Shown here piece after piece: positions 12,421-23,802 of a stretch of DNA of 64,000 nt. Under the pieces are notes generated by a model. That model did no database searches and was not told where the DNA came from. It saw only the letters and a program-made list of their open reading frames with translations. Location: the NCBI GenBank assembly GCA_935421135.1, contig OW285187.1:19778429-19842428 (forward strand), in the 5' to 3' direction. Made by a program: the position numbers and the translations under genes. Position 1 is the first letter of the stretch; each line of letters starts with the position of its first letter. The DNA comes from Bugulina stolonifera (Eukaryota > Bryozoa > Gymnolaemata > Cheilostomatida > Bugulidae).

Positions 12421-15400
12421 CTTTTAAATAATATTAGGATGTCAAGCTAAAACATTTACAGCAATATATGTATTAAGTGTCTAAATAGTTTAAATTTTAT
12501 ACTTGCAATAAGGGATTTTGTTTGTTTTGGTTAAATGAATATGTAAAACGACCCTATATTACCATCAAATTTTGTGAACAGACTACGACTAACACTAAAT
12601 GAAGAGAAGACAACTTCTGCAAGAACTGAAAACATTGAAATGATAACAGTGTAGTTAGGTGGGCATGTACTTTTACAAAAATATACATGGTGTATGCTAT
12701 ATTATTTTTAATGGAGGCCTATGCCAGAAATACCATGCATGTACATGTATATGCGGTATGTACTATACAAATGTTTACGAGCGCTCCCTTGCAACCCTTT
12801 GCAACACCACAAGATTGGCCAATTACTAAGGAGAAGGTGCTGTGGTGTTTGCTGCTTTTTGGTGACATACAGCAGACTTATGAACACAAAGTTGGTAGAA
12901 CAAATAGATCTTTGCTGCTCTAAAAGTTTAAAAGTTTAGGCAACAAGAAGACAATATTGCTGTTCAAATGTGAACACTCTGATAATTTACATACATGTAG
13001 TATATGTTGTTTGTACATGGTATTGGCATCGTTTGCGCTGCGCATGTTATGTACATGTGGGTATACAGTGCTCCAAACCCGCTAGTAAAATATGCTACAA
13101 CCATCTAAGTGCAAAGCAAAAGACCACAGATGATTCATAATACAGTTGAGAAACAATATAATTATAAGTTATATAATGGATATACCCATATATACTCGTA
13201 CATCATGACAGTGTGTGTTCAGGCGGACACAGTCTTGTGAGACTAAACAAGGTTGAACACAGCACATCACCTGTACTGAAACCCCATGGGAATTGCACCC
13301 ATTCACAATTTGTGTCAACCCGAGACATATTCCGCTGTTGAGAATGAATATTATCGAACATAACTCTATTTTAAGCCTATGCACTACTGGTTAGTGATGT
13401 GTACAAGAACAATGTTAATACCTTTTCATACATTGTCAGAGTGCAACATGTTCTTAACAAGGATCCCATTAAGGATGCTTGTATCTGGGTCTACCATTAA
13501 CATGTTAAATTCTTTGAATAGCAAAATATAATTTATATAGCAGAATCAGACGCTGGGCAGTACCAGAAAAGTTAGATGATGACATTTTTAGATGGAGTTC
13601 TGAGGAGTTGAAATAGTTTTTCATCGTTAATCAAAAGCAAGTGGTCGTTAAACGTCTATAATAGAGGGAATACTGCGCCCACATCTGTCGATTTTCTCAA
13701 AAAGGTAAACTGTGAAACTGAAAAATGGTCAACTCAATAGCTATTTTCTTACAATATCATGACGGACATGTATAGTTAACTTACAATCTGCTAGTTTCCA
13801 CTCATTAGCCAATCTGACCTGAGTTGAGTCAAACTACATGTAACCTATATACTTATTCAAGAGAGAGTCTTCCCTCAATCCTTCCATCGTGAGATCGGAG
13901 AGTAGCAGCTTGACATCTGTTTTCTTAAATCCTGCTGAAAGTATACGCCTAGTTGACATAGAAATTTAAAGAAAAAAACGTAGATGGAGCAGAGATAGTA
14001 CATGTATTAGGTGGATTTAAACCTATGCATTTAAACATTACCCTACTGCGACTTGTTAGCCTTAAAAAAATTAGCTGTTCACCAACAAGATAGAGTCCAA
14101 GTCCATTGGGTTTAATACAGCACAAAGCTTTGTCTTGAAGCTGTTTACTGCTGAACTTAGATTTTACCACTTTAACTTTGCAAGTAAGAGAGGGAGAGGC
14201 AGGAGGCAGAGAGATTGTAAGGCAGACTGTAAATACCTGTAAGTCTATTACTATTATACTATTCATAGCAATGCAACTTAAAGTAATGTGAAACATGTAC
14301 TACTATGTGTAACCTCTAATGTAAGCGAACGGGATGATGTATTTATATCTACATGTTAGCCAGAGATATAAAAAATAGGATCACTGATGATAGAAATTAT
14401 ATCTGTAATAGAAGGTGGAATGCTTGTAGACAGACAACTCACTTGAAAGGACTAGTGCATACATGGAGCTGATGACGGTCAGAATGTCCATAGTTCACTA
14501 GGCCTGTTCGAAGGTGACCGCTTCACGGCTGCAATGTCTATAATTGAGGCAGACAGAGGAAAGATGCACCACGCTCACACTAATTGTTTGACAATGCTAG
14601 AAGATGGAAGTCCCATTTCAACCAACTCGTACTCCTACAATCAGTGATGAATACGTCAGATATAATATGTTTTGCTTAATAAACAAGGATACTTACAATA
14701 CTCACTTATGTGAGCTCCCAACGCATGTTATTGATTCTAATACTCATATACATGTATGGCAGAAAAGCAGATGTGTAGTTACTTGATATACTAGCAACTA
14801 GTTTTTTTCAACTTGAGCTAAAGTGTGTTTAGGTCAAGTAAACTAACGGCAGCAAACAAGCTGTTGACATACGGTGTAGCATAAATATTTTAGAAAGTCA
14901 ATAGTATAAACATGGTATTAGAAAAAAGAGTTTCAAAACTAACAGTCACAGTACCAGTGAGATGTAATTTTCCTGCAGCATAATACACTGGTCAATTTGC
15001 TGTGTATTAGCTTACAAATAGGATAGTGATAAGTATCTGTTGAATAAAAAAATAAAGACAAACAGTTAGGGACTTTAAAGTGAGGTTTGACTAAATATTC
15101 ACTGTTAACATGACAAATAAAACAAAAGTGTGGACAGATGAAATAGCCACTATACCATTAACTAGACTTTCACTTTAACTACAAACTTACAATTATTAAA
15201 TTATTATTATAATTTGCAAAATACTACATCTTTTTTCTAATAAAGCATGATCCTATAACAATACTAAGCATTACAGCTAAAGTAATTATATTATATTATA
15301 ATAAATAATTATTTTATAATTCTCAGTTTTAGAAGTCAAGCTTTAAATTAAAAAAATACTAAGCTTTACTTAACACCAGATGATTGACAAGGTTTTGGTG

Positions 15401-15720
15401 AAATAAAGTTGTAACACTCGTTTCACTCTATAGTCATGGTTTATTCAACACAGTATTCTACATAAAAGTAGAATAACAATTATTACATTAAAAATTGGAG
15501 AAACTTGATTACTTGTAGGACTTTACAAAGAGAAACTACATTATTGACAGGAAACGGAAACGCTACTATTTGCATACCATATCGGCAAAAGCTTCGCAAT
15601 ACGATATAAAAGTTGCTGTAGAGTTGTCTTCTTTTTTACGTTTTCGATCTGTCCGGTTGCGAATTGTCCGGTTTCGGAATGTCCTGTTTCGAACTGTCTT
15701 TTTCGAAATGTCCCTTTACC

Positions 15721-15730
15721 GTTGATTGCG
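15721..15730. repeat. Target site duplication, right copy
   Basis: Exact copy of the ten bases at 6782-6791, immediately outside the right end of the palindromic element. Confidence 0.85.
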
Positions 15731-16180
15731 CCCTAATAAAGCAACATCTCCTAACTCAACCTACAGAGTCTTACTCTTGCAGGCAGGCAGCTCCAGCCCT
15801 GGTCTTTTAGACCTCAGCGCCCGAGCTCGTCCTCATACTCGTTTAAGTACTATTTCTACACTCCTTGTGAGTTCTACACCATCGGACTTTAGCCGATCCC
15901 GGATTCTTCATGAATCTAGCGTCGGGTCTAAGCCTTTAGATCAGCATTACTACTTTCTACACTTCTTTAGAGTATAAACTACAAGACCTACGTCGACCCT
16001 GGACTCTTCAATGAGTCTCAGCCTCGGCCTACGCCTTCATCAATAATCACCAGAGCTTCACTCAACGGTTCACTCTTTATAGAATGTGTGGAAGTTACCT
16101 TGGCAGCCTACTACCAAGCGCTTCCCGCACCCGTGCTACACCGGCACTCGTGCTACATCGGCACTCGTGCGTAAATCACA
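15721..16180 (+). repeat. LTR-like sequence, copy B, right part
   Basis: It resumes with GTTGATTGCG, the target duplication, then CTAATAAAGCAACATCTCCT and the U5 blocks seen in the other copies (AATCTAGCGTCGGG, GACCTACGTCGACC). It ends near CACTCGTGCGTAAATCACA. It proves that the palindrome landed inside an existing LTR. Confidence 0.7.
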
Positions 16181-16334
16181 CTAAAAATATTACAATATTA
16201 CAGTAATACACAAAATGACCTGATGTGCAGAGCAAGCGACTAATCATTATTTACACCAATTGCAGATTGCCACAGTCGAGTAATCTATAGTAATCTATCT
16301 AGGTAGGTATAGAAGAAATAATTTAGCTATTCTC

Positions 16335-16490
16335 CAGAGTTGGTTCCAAGTCGACTTGCAAGTCAACAAGTCAAGTCATTTCTAAAACTTTGGAGCCAAG
16401 TCAAGTCCAAGTCAAGTAATCAAGTCAAGTCGACTTGTTACTTGACTTGGCAAGTCAAGTCAAAGCCATGACTTGGATCCAGCTCTGCTA
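16335..16490. repeat. Degenerate AAGTC / CAAGTCAAGTC repeat
   Basis: The pentamer AAGTC and its complement GACTT recur many times (for example CAAGTCAAGTCGACTTG), so the stretch can fold on itself. No coding potential. Confidence 0.8.
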
Positions 16491-16615
16491 TTCTCTACAA
16501 AACACCAAATAACATCTACTTTGGATAGATGTAGTACAGTTTGGGCATGAACATACAATGCAGACAGGTCATATCACTCATAATGATAACTGATAACTCA
16601 TATTTACATTTTTTA

Positions 16616-16719
16616 GGTCCCATGAACCCAGAGAAAATTGCATTCGCACTCAATTTGCAATTGTGCTCCCTTGGTAAAACGTAAAACTCTCGAGAAAATT
16701 CTCTATTAGCTACGGGACC
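16616..16719. mobile_element. Short MITE with GGTCCC ends and TA flanks
   Basis: Starts TA-GGTCCC and ends GGGACC-TA, with a second inverted pair inside (AGAGAAAATT against AATTCTCT). About 104 bp between TA dinucleotides is consistent with a small Tc1/mariner-type MITE. No other copy in the window. Confidence 0.45.
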
Positions 16720-17295
16720 TAAACTATTAGCGTGCTTATTTTCAGGACACCCCCATTATAGCGCCTTAATGTAAAACCTAGCCTGAGTGTGAAGGTAAAA
16801 TCGAGAAAATTGCTTTTCAAAGAAGATACTACACGTAGTGGTATATCCATTATATGATTATTATTTCAACTAAAAATATCATTATTCCATTCGCTTTCAA
16901 TGCAGAAAATTTACAAATTTCGTAAATATTTTTTTACCTATTAATATGTCTTGGTAAATAAAACTTAGGGTACAGATAGGATACATTTTATTAAAAAGAA
17001 ATTGGCTGGTACAATCAAGGAAGATGAAGATCAAATGGAATCTGATCTTCATCTTGATAGCACCAACCAATGGATCTTTGATTCAATGATTGATTCATTA
17101 ATTTCATGATCATGATGATCATAATGTTCATGTTGCTGTTCTGTTGTCATCTGATCTGATGATCTAAGGAGTTCATCTTGATAATGATTTGATTGGTGGA
17201 TTTTTATTTAACCTAATGATAAATGATTTTAATTTTGAGGTATTTATTTTTAAAATTTTTTTTCTAAAAATAAACTAGTATTGCTATCAATGCAA

Positions 17296-17815
17296 TGCCT
17301 CTATGCCGATGACACTTCTTTAGTCTACTAAACGGTGAGTTATATTGTTGATGCAGAGCAGTGCTAGACAAACATGAGTGCTCTACACAAATGGTCAACT
17401 GATTCGAGGATGGCGGATGCTCGTAAATGGCATAAAGTGCCATGTCATTGCTTTTGAAAACCGGCCTCACAAACCATTGTATAAATTGGGAGGCACACAG
17501 CTGAGCTGGAGCAGGGAAACAAAATACCTAGGAGTCACAATCACAATGCAAGCAGATTTCAAGTTTGACAAACACATAATAAACAAGTCTGTCAAGGCCA
17601 GTAAAGTATTTGGGATGATGACACATACACTCCATAGTGCTTTACATGAAAACAAGCTCCTAGCCTACACAAGCATATGTTGCCCCGTGATGCAATATCC
17701 TGAGGGCGTCTGGGATCATGCACAGAAAAACCAAAAAGAACATTGAGAACAAGCAGGCCTGCAGAACAGAGCTGTCCACTTTTTTAGCGACCTGTTATTG
17801 GTGGTGTTAGGAAGA
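17296..17815 (+). mobile_element. LINE reverse transcriptase fragment
   Basis: The catalytic motif is visible near 17296-17330 (QCLYADDTSLVY, then a stop). A downstream stretch to 17743 is typical of the RT thumb: NGIKCHVIAFENRP, ETKYLGVTI, then CPVMQYPEGVWD. A further piece in another frame (EQAGLQNRAVHFFSDL, about 17744-17796) matches the usual tail after the thumb. The pieces lie in different frames with stops between, so this is a dead fragment of a CR1/Jockey-like non-LTR element. Class is from family knowledge. Confidence 0.75.
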
Positions 17816-19981
17816 GCATCCAACCTTATAGGCCTAATTCTCCTGTGCTGCTTTGGCAACTTTGGTGAAGTGCGTTCCCCACACCCATATTTAGAAAAAA
17901 TGCAGTTCTCATTAGATTATTGCTCTCTTCCCTGGGATTATTAGTGAGAAGTAAAGATCGTTAAGTTTTTTTCTGTTCAAACTCCCCTCAGGTAAATACC
18001 GAAGCCTCAAATATTGAACCACTCCAAACACATCAACATTGCAACATTCTGCATGTAATGAAGTAAACCAAGCGTAGCTTATAGACAGTAGTCAAAGTGG
18101 GGGAGGGGTCGTGGGAGACAGAGTCCCCCCACCATAAATTTCAGGGGATCCCTCAGACTGACAGACCCCCTACAGATTACTATTATAATAAGTCAAATGC
18201 AGCGCTATTTATTTTCCTTCGTTCATAGCAACGAAGTTTTCTCTTAAAATCTTGGATCATATTTTAACCTGAAGTTCTTGGATTTTGCACCATTTCGGTG
18301 TCTAATTTTGATACAGTTTCCAATTTCCAGGAGGGCTCTCAGGCGCCCCTCTCAGACCCTCCCTGCCATTTGGACGGTTCGTACCCTTAAGTGATTAGGT
18401 TTGCTACCCTAGAGACCCCCACCTCTTTTCTTAGACTTTGACCACTGCTTATAGACTTATCGCCTGTAGATCTCAGTGTGCAATATCTTACATTAACTCA
18501 ATAAAGAGTGTTATGCATACTGGAAAGTGTAACCAATTTTTCTTCTTGCCTCGCTTCACAGTCATTGACCAGTAGCACAGATTCTCATAAAATTGTTCAC
18601 GCAACACAACTCGTCAACTTGCAGTTTGGCACTTTTACAAGTAATTACATCTTGCCAAACCTGAAATTCTAATTTACAATTGAGATGCATATTTCAAAAG
18701 TTGTTCAACTGTTGATGTTTGAGATACCAAAAATAAAGAGGACTGGTAAAAATGATATTGTTAATAACAGTGAAGGATCCGTCTGTAGGTCCGTAGCACC
18801 TCTCCTCTTCAATCATCCAGCATCTGCCATCAAGTGATGGTACCTTCACTTCTTATTCCATGCAGTGCTTACAGTTGCGTTGGCTTTGAACACAGACTAA
18901 TCTTCTTGTACTTGCATACAAATGCAGATCCAATTAAGATGACGGCGTACAACGTTCAAAAGTTAATAACAATAAAAAGTCAATGGTGATGATTCTCTTT
19001 TCTATTTTGTTGGTTTAAACTAATGGTCTTATTTACATTATTACCAGCAACTGCTTCATCTATTCTCCATGTTTCAATAGTCTCACTACTGAATTACAGA
19101 GGTTACATAAAAAGGGAATACAAGATGTTGTACGTATCTGTTAATGAGCTGCAAGTAAAGTTAACACTTTGGAGTCTGACAACGAGTATACTCGTTTGGT
19201 TTTGCCTCCTTTCAGTGGCTAGCAACGAGTTTGCAGGTTATGCGCTCTCATGCTAGACCTTAATTAGCCTAAATAGGATATTTTCTAGCCAAAAAATAGC
19301 CTAATTTCTCAGTTGCCCAATAGCCAAGAGATTAACTAAATCCAATAACAATCCAACCTTCACTATACATTTAGTAGACATATAGTTACATGTAATTGGT
19401 AGAGGCATCCATAAATTCAGTCCAGTATAGTGAGAAAATGAAAATATGAGGCAGAGAGCTGTAAGGTCAAAGTACACTTATGATGGAGATTTAGCTGCAG
19501 AATTTGATTCTCTTGCAATGTTATGTAATGACTGTGGTACATAATTTTTGAAAATTTTCATGCGTTTTATAATCTGAGTTCAGCTACAGAAAATTACAAA
19601 AAATTGTCAAGACATCAAATTATTGGCTGATTTGGCCTGCTTGTTAGAGAGTTCAGTGGTTAATACACCTATCATATTTGGTATGATTAGAAAGTACAGA
19701 AGGTCAGCTTTCAGAAAATAAGCATATTGATAGGAGTTGTGTCACCCAGTGTTGAGTAATATATCACCTAGCCACCAGGGTTGGACATATACACTGGCGG
19801 TCAGACTTCAAAGTGTTAAGCAAAGCTTGTATTTACAAACATGACAGTTGTACTGTATGTCATAGGGCATATTATGTTCTGGCATGGTTTCACCTAGTAA
19901 TGAACCAATGTGTTGGATGATCATTTCTTTGGTAGTTGTTACACATCTCCATTTGTAGGTCATACCCTGTTAGATAAGAAT
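17816..19981. other. Intergenic, no gene recognised
   Basis: No conserved coding segment found. It includes a C/G-rich patch at 18100-18420 with long runs of C and G. Two short open stretches (minus strand about 18590-18690 after a splice-like TTTCAG; plus strand 19023-19256) match nothing I know. A TTTGTAG before 19957 could be the acceptor of a 5' untranslated exon of UBFD1. Confidence 0.5.
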
Positions 19982-22900
19982 ATGGATAGTGAGAAGATGA
20001 ATGAACAGGAGGCTGGAGATTGTAACGAAGTGGAGGTCGGAGTTAAAGTTGATCACATGGATGCTGAGAATAACAAGGAGTGCCAGATGATAAGTGGTGG
20101 GGAGGAGGCTCCAGTCGATGATAGAACAGTGCACAATAATGAGCCATCAACTAGTAGCACTGATACTCATACAGATACTAACTCATGCCTAACTCAGCAA
20201 TCTAGTCCACTGCCTCAGGTGAAGGATGATCCGCCCAAGACAGCCGCTGAACCAATCAATATAAAGATTATATATAATAAGAAAAGATATGATCATACAG
20301 CAGACTTAAATTCTACCATTTTAGATCTCAAACATGAAATTGAGAAGTTAACAGGCAAGTTTGACCTATTGTTTGTGTATGAGTAGCTTATACCTGGTCT
20401 AACCTTGGAATAGGGAATAGTCATAGTACTGTAGTAGTGAATAGTCAGAGTACTGTAGTAGTGAATAGTCAGAGTACTGTAGTAGTGAATAGTCAGAGTA
20501 CTGTGTTAGTAGTGAATAGTCAGAGTACTGTAGCAGTGAATAGTCAGAGTACTGTAGCAGTGAATAGTCAGAGTGCTGGTAGTAACGAATAGTATGGATA
20601 ACCAGCCAATTGAAAACAGGCTTCTGCATGGAGTGACAAGGTAACCTGTAGGGTACAATATTACATATTTTTATGGGTTCTTGAACCATGGTGAGGGGAC
20701 GGGAGCTTAGCACAATTGTTTGAAGGACCTTATAAATCCTAAATATAGGACGCTATGCACTCATTTTCGATTAGTCCTAGTGTTTAGTAAAGCATACAAA
20801 GAGTCAAGCAACAATTCTCTTTGTATGCTTAGTGTTCTTTGAAAGCCAACACTATACACTAGGACTAAGAAATGACAACATCAGCAGCTGCCCCTCATAA
20901 GGCTGGGGACAGTGCTATGATTTCAGCTTAGAATTATAACAAATAGCTGGTATTGCATAATTGGCTGCAAACACTTTGTTCTCTTGACCTGGCTGTTATA
21001 ATCTGTACTAATTTGTGTTGTTTGCAGGTGTTCCTGTAGCAACACAGAAAGTGATGTTCAAAGGTAAGTGTGTACCATTAGGCCTATTCATCTGTAAGTC
21101 AATCAAATATTATGACTGTTATGATTGCATAGAAATGCAAATGCTATTACATAATACCATAGTAAACATAAGCTTTGCCATCTGTTTCAAATCTTCTTAT
21201 CACATCCATCTTTGTTCACCACGAGCGATAGCAGTGTATTGTATTATTATTGTAATTATTAGTAGTTGTTTTCCCTTGCCTACATAGTAATAAAAAGAAC
21301 ATAACTCCTGAATTTCAAATCCTTATAGCCTATAACCTACATGTACTACATTGTACAACGTTGTACGTGTAAACTGTGCATGCTACATTATATCAATGAA
21401 TAATCATCAAATGCTATAACTGTTAGGCTCAACACAGAATGAACAAACATTGAAAGATCTCAAAGTAAGCAAGAGTGCTAACAAATTCATGGTGATAGGA
21501 TCTACCATGAGTGATCTACTCAAAGTAGCCTCAGCACCAGACCCTAAATCTGTCGGAGGTCTAAAGAGTGATACTGCTGCAGCCTCTAGCAAAGAACCTT
21601 TATGTAAACAGACAGTGAGTATCATATGCTTACTAATATAACTTATTTATCCATCATAGAAAAGTATCTTTCACTTGAACTACTTCTGTTCGCATTGTTA
21701 GCTGTCATAGAATAGTACCATGTGCTCTGTTCAGGTGCATAAGAAGGTTTTGGATAAGCATGGAAAGCCAGAAGATATAGCTGAAGGTATAAAGGGGGCA
21801 TCTCTTCCACTCCCGCCTGCTCCCCTCTCTGGTATGTACAACAAATATGGAGGGAAAACACGGCTCACCTTCAAACTAGACCAGGATGAGTTGTGGATTG
21901 GTACCAAAGGTAATTACTTATTGTCTGTAATAGTAACCTACTAATTATAGTAGGTAAAACTTGATATATCTGTGTACCTTGTATGTAGGTGCTAATCTAT
22001 GTTGTATGTTCTGATTGGATGACAGCATATGTATTCATATTTATAGTGTATAGTCTTGTCATCCCCTGTAAATAATGTAAAGAGAGAGGATAACTTCTAG
22101 TAAATATACCTTGCTAGACATCTGGTGTTTAGCATGCTCAGTCATACTGCATACCTACCTATTATCTTGTACACACATGTACCTGCTTACATACACATAC
22201 CCACCTACATACACGTACCTACCTACTTACATGTACCTACCTACATACATGTACCTACCTACATACAAGTACCTACCTACATGCATGTACCTACCTACAT
22301 ACACGTACCTACCTACATACAAGTACCTACCTACATGCATGTACCTACCTACATACACGTACCTACCTACATACACGTACCTACCTACATACACGTACCT
22401 ACCTACATACACGTACCTACCTACATACACGTACCTACCTACCTACCTACCTACATACGCGTACCTACCTGCAGTCACATCACCTGCTGATATTACAACC
22501 TACATGTAATATTTGTGTGTTGTAATATGAGTATGATATGAGTATTGTCTATATTTTTACCAAGTAATGGCCTATAGCACAGAACCTTATCATAGTTATG
22601 AATAGTCAGAAAAAGCTACATGTAGCTATGTTTATCTAGAAAGCTCCAATATAATATTTTGTGATAATATGTGAACTTGACATGGACCAAATAATATTTC
22701 TGAATAACATGATATCAACATCCCCTTTACAATAAATTTGAAGTAGCGAACTGAAGCATATAAAAAATAAAGAAACACATATAAATTGTATGACATGAAA
22801 TTACATGTTGTGGAAAACTGATCCCTGTGCTGGTGATATTGTAGAACGGACACAGAAAGTAAAGATGGGTTCAATTAAAGATATAGTATCTCAGCCAATA

Positions 22901-23287
22901 GAAGGGCATGAAGCCTACCACCTCATGGTAGGTGTCTTACCATGTCATCTGTACATAGTGGCTATTCTTATCAGCTTCATATACATGTACATTGTATTTA
23001 GACTAGATCAACACCATAGTTGTCAATTCCTGTACAATGATAGGCCTGGTAATTTATTGAGTGGACAACTCCCAGTCTAATAACTGTTTATTCCGTCTAT
23101 GTTACTCACCATTACCAATTCAGAGCATGTTTGTGTTTATTCATGGTATGTTAATAATTAAATGTGTGTGTTTTAGGGTCTCCAGCTGGGACCAACAGAG
23201 GCATCTAAATACTGGATATACTGGATACCTGCACAGTATGTCAACGCTATCAAAGACACTGTATTAGGCAAGTGGGGAGACATGTAG
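19982..23287 (+). CDS. UBFD1: UBFD1 homolog (ubiquitin-like domain protein), six exons
   Basis: Exons 19982-20354, 21028-21063, 21427-21614, 21735-21909, 22845-22927 and 23177-23287 sum to 966 bases, 321 residues, against about 309 in human. The N-terminal ~95 residues are acidic and low in complexity. A ubiquitin-like fold follows (INIKIIYNKKRYDHTADLNS, then ATQKVMFKG and NKFMVIGSTMSDLL). The conserved C-terminal domain carries PLSGMYNKYGGKTRLTFKLD, ELWIGTK, PIEGHEAYHLM and QYVNAIKDTVLGKWGDM. These match UBFD1, a ubiquitin-binding protein linked to NF-kappaB signalling in mammals. The first intron starts with GC (GCAAGT at 20355), the only donor that keeps the frame; the others are GT-AG. 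The ATG at 19982 is the first in frame; an upstream untranslated exon is possible. Two minisatellites lie in its introns. It converges with the JmjC-type gene, 515 bases away. Confidence 0.95.
20355..20360 (+). other. GC splice donor (GCAAGT) of UBFD1 intron 1
   Basis: The exon ends ACAG and the intron begins GCAAGT, the classic consensus of GC-AG introns. Joining 20354 to 21028 gives T-G-V-P-V-A in frame. The only nearby GT (20359) would shift the frame. Confidence 0.85.
20403..20590. repeat. 24 bp minisatellite in UBFD1 intron 1
   Basis: About eight copies of GAATAGTCAGAGTACTGTAG plus TAGT, with small length and base changes in the last copies. It begins about 50 bases after the GC donor. 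Confidence 0.9.
22140..22475. repeat. 18 bp minisatellite ACCTACCTACATACACGT
   Basis: About 16-18 copies of an 18-base unit with CATG/CACG/CAAG variants, in UBFD1 intron 4. As 18 is a multiple of three, all frames stay open and give artefactual proteins such as YLPTYTYLPTY; these are not genes. Confidence 0.95.
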
Positions 23288-23802
23288 ACTCTCTGTCCAA
23301 CAGTTCAGATCATTTATTCAGTCCAGACTCATGGTATTTTGTGCACAACAAAATCAGCTGACATTATATAATTATGTGGTTATACTACAAATATAATATT
23401 AATTATAATTTAAATACTGACAAATTATTTTCAAATACCTCACCAATCAGGTTACAAAATAATTATAATGAAGAAAATATAATGATTGCATTTAACCAAT
23501 TGTCTTCAAAATAGATTGAAAGTCCTTTTTAAAATGTGGAATAAACCGAGTAGATAACAGAGTAAAATTATAATAATTTATACCAAGGAATTTATTGGTG
23601 AGCAGCCAGAGGTTTGGTTCCTATTATATAGGAAGTGAAGGTAGCTGCAGTGGAATGTAATTCATTCTGCCGGTTAACTCATCACAACAGCCCACAGATA
23701 GATTCCTTGCATTATAAGTACATGTATTACATATTGTCAAAACACAGTTTCATCCTAAAAGTAGATTAGTATAAAAATAGTAGAATGTGGGGAGTTGTCT
23801 TC

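Larger units (their letters stand above)
6792..15720. mobile_element. 8.9 kb palindromic MULE-like transposon with ~4.4 kb inverted arms
   Basis: The two halves are reverse complements from the outer ends (TCGAAAAAGACAGTTCGAAA on the left against its complement near 15705) to a spacer-free centre at 11347/11348. Both arms repeat the same landmarks: a 216-base block at 8883-9098 and 13169-13384 that is translated identically, and transposase pieces at 9848-10208 and 12159-12420. The left arm carries about 465 extra bases (roughly 10831-11297) and lacks about 240 bases present on the right (roughly 13740-13980). The outer ~90 bases hold tandem motifs close to GGACANTTCGNAAC, plausible transposase binding sites. 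The 10 bp target duplication and the MULE-type coding remnants point to a Mutator-like, foldback-type element. Most of the transposase is missing, so it is probably non-autonomous. Confidence 0.82.

Noticed and set aside
6792..15720. Palindrome as a sequencing or assembly artefact
   Set aside because: The arms differ by large indels and uneven divergence, and the symmetry ends exactly at a 10 bp target duplication. A missed-adapter artefact would give identical arms and no duplication. Long reads would still be decisive.
19910..19981. Start of UBFD1 at 19910
   Set aside because: That frame opens with GTG, not ATG; the first in-frame ATG is 19982, and a splice acceptor may lie between.
22111..22509. 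Long open frames encoding YLPTYTYLPTY-type proteins on both strands
   Set aside because: They are produced by the 18 bp minisatellite, whose length keeps every frame open.
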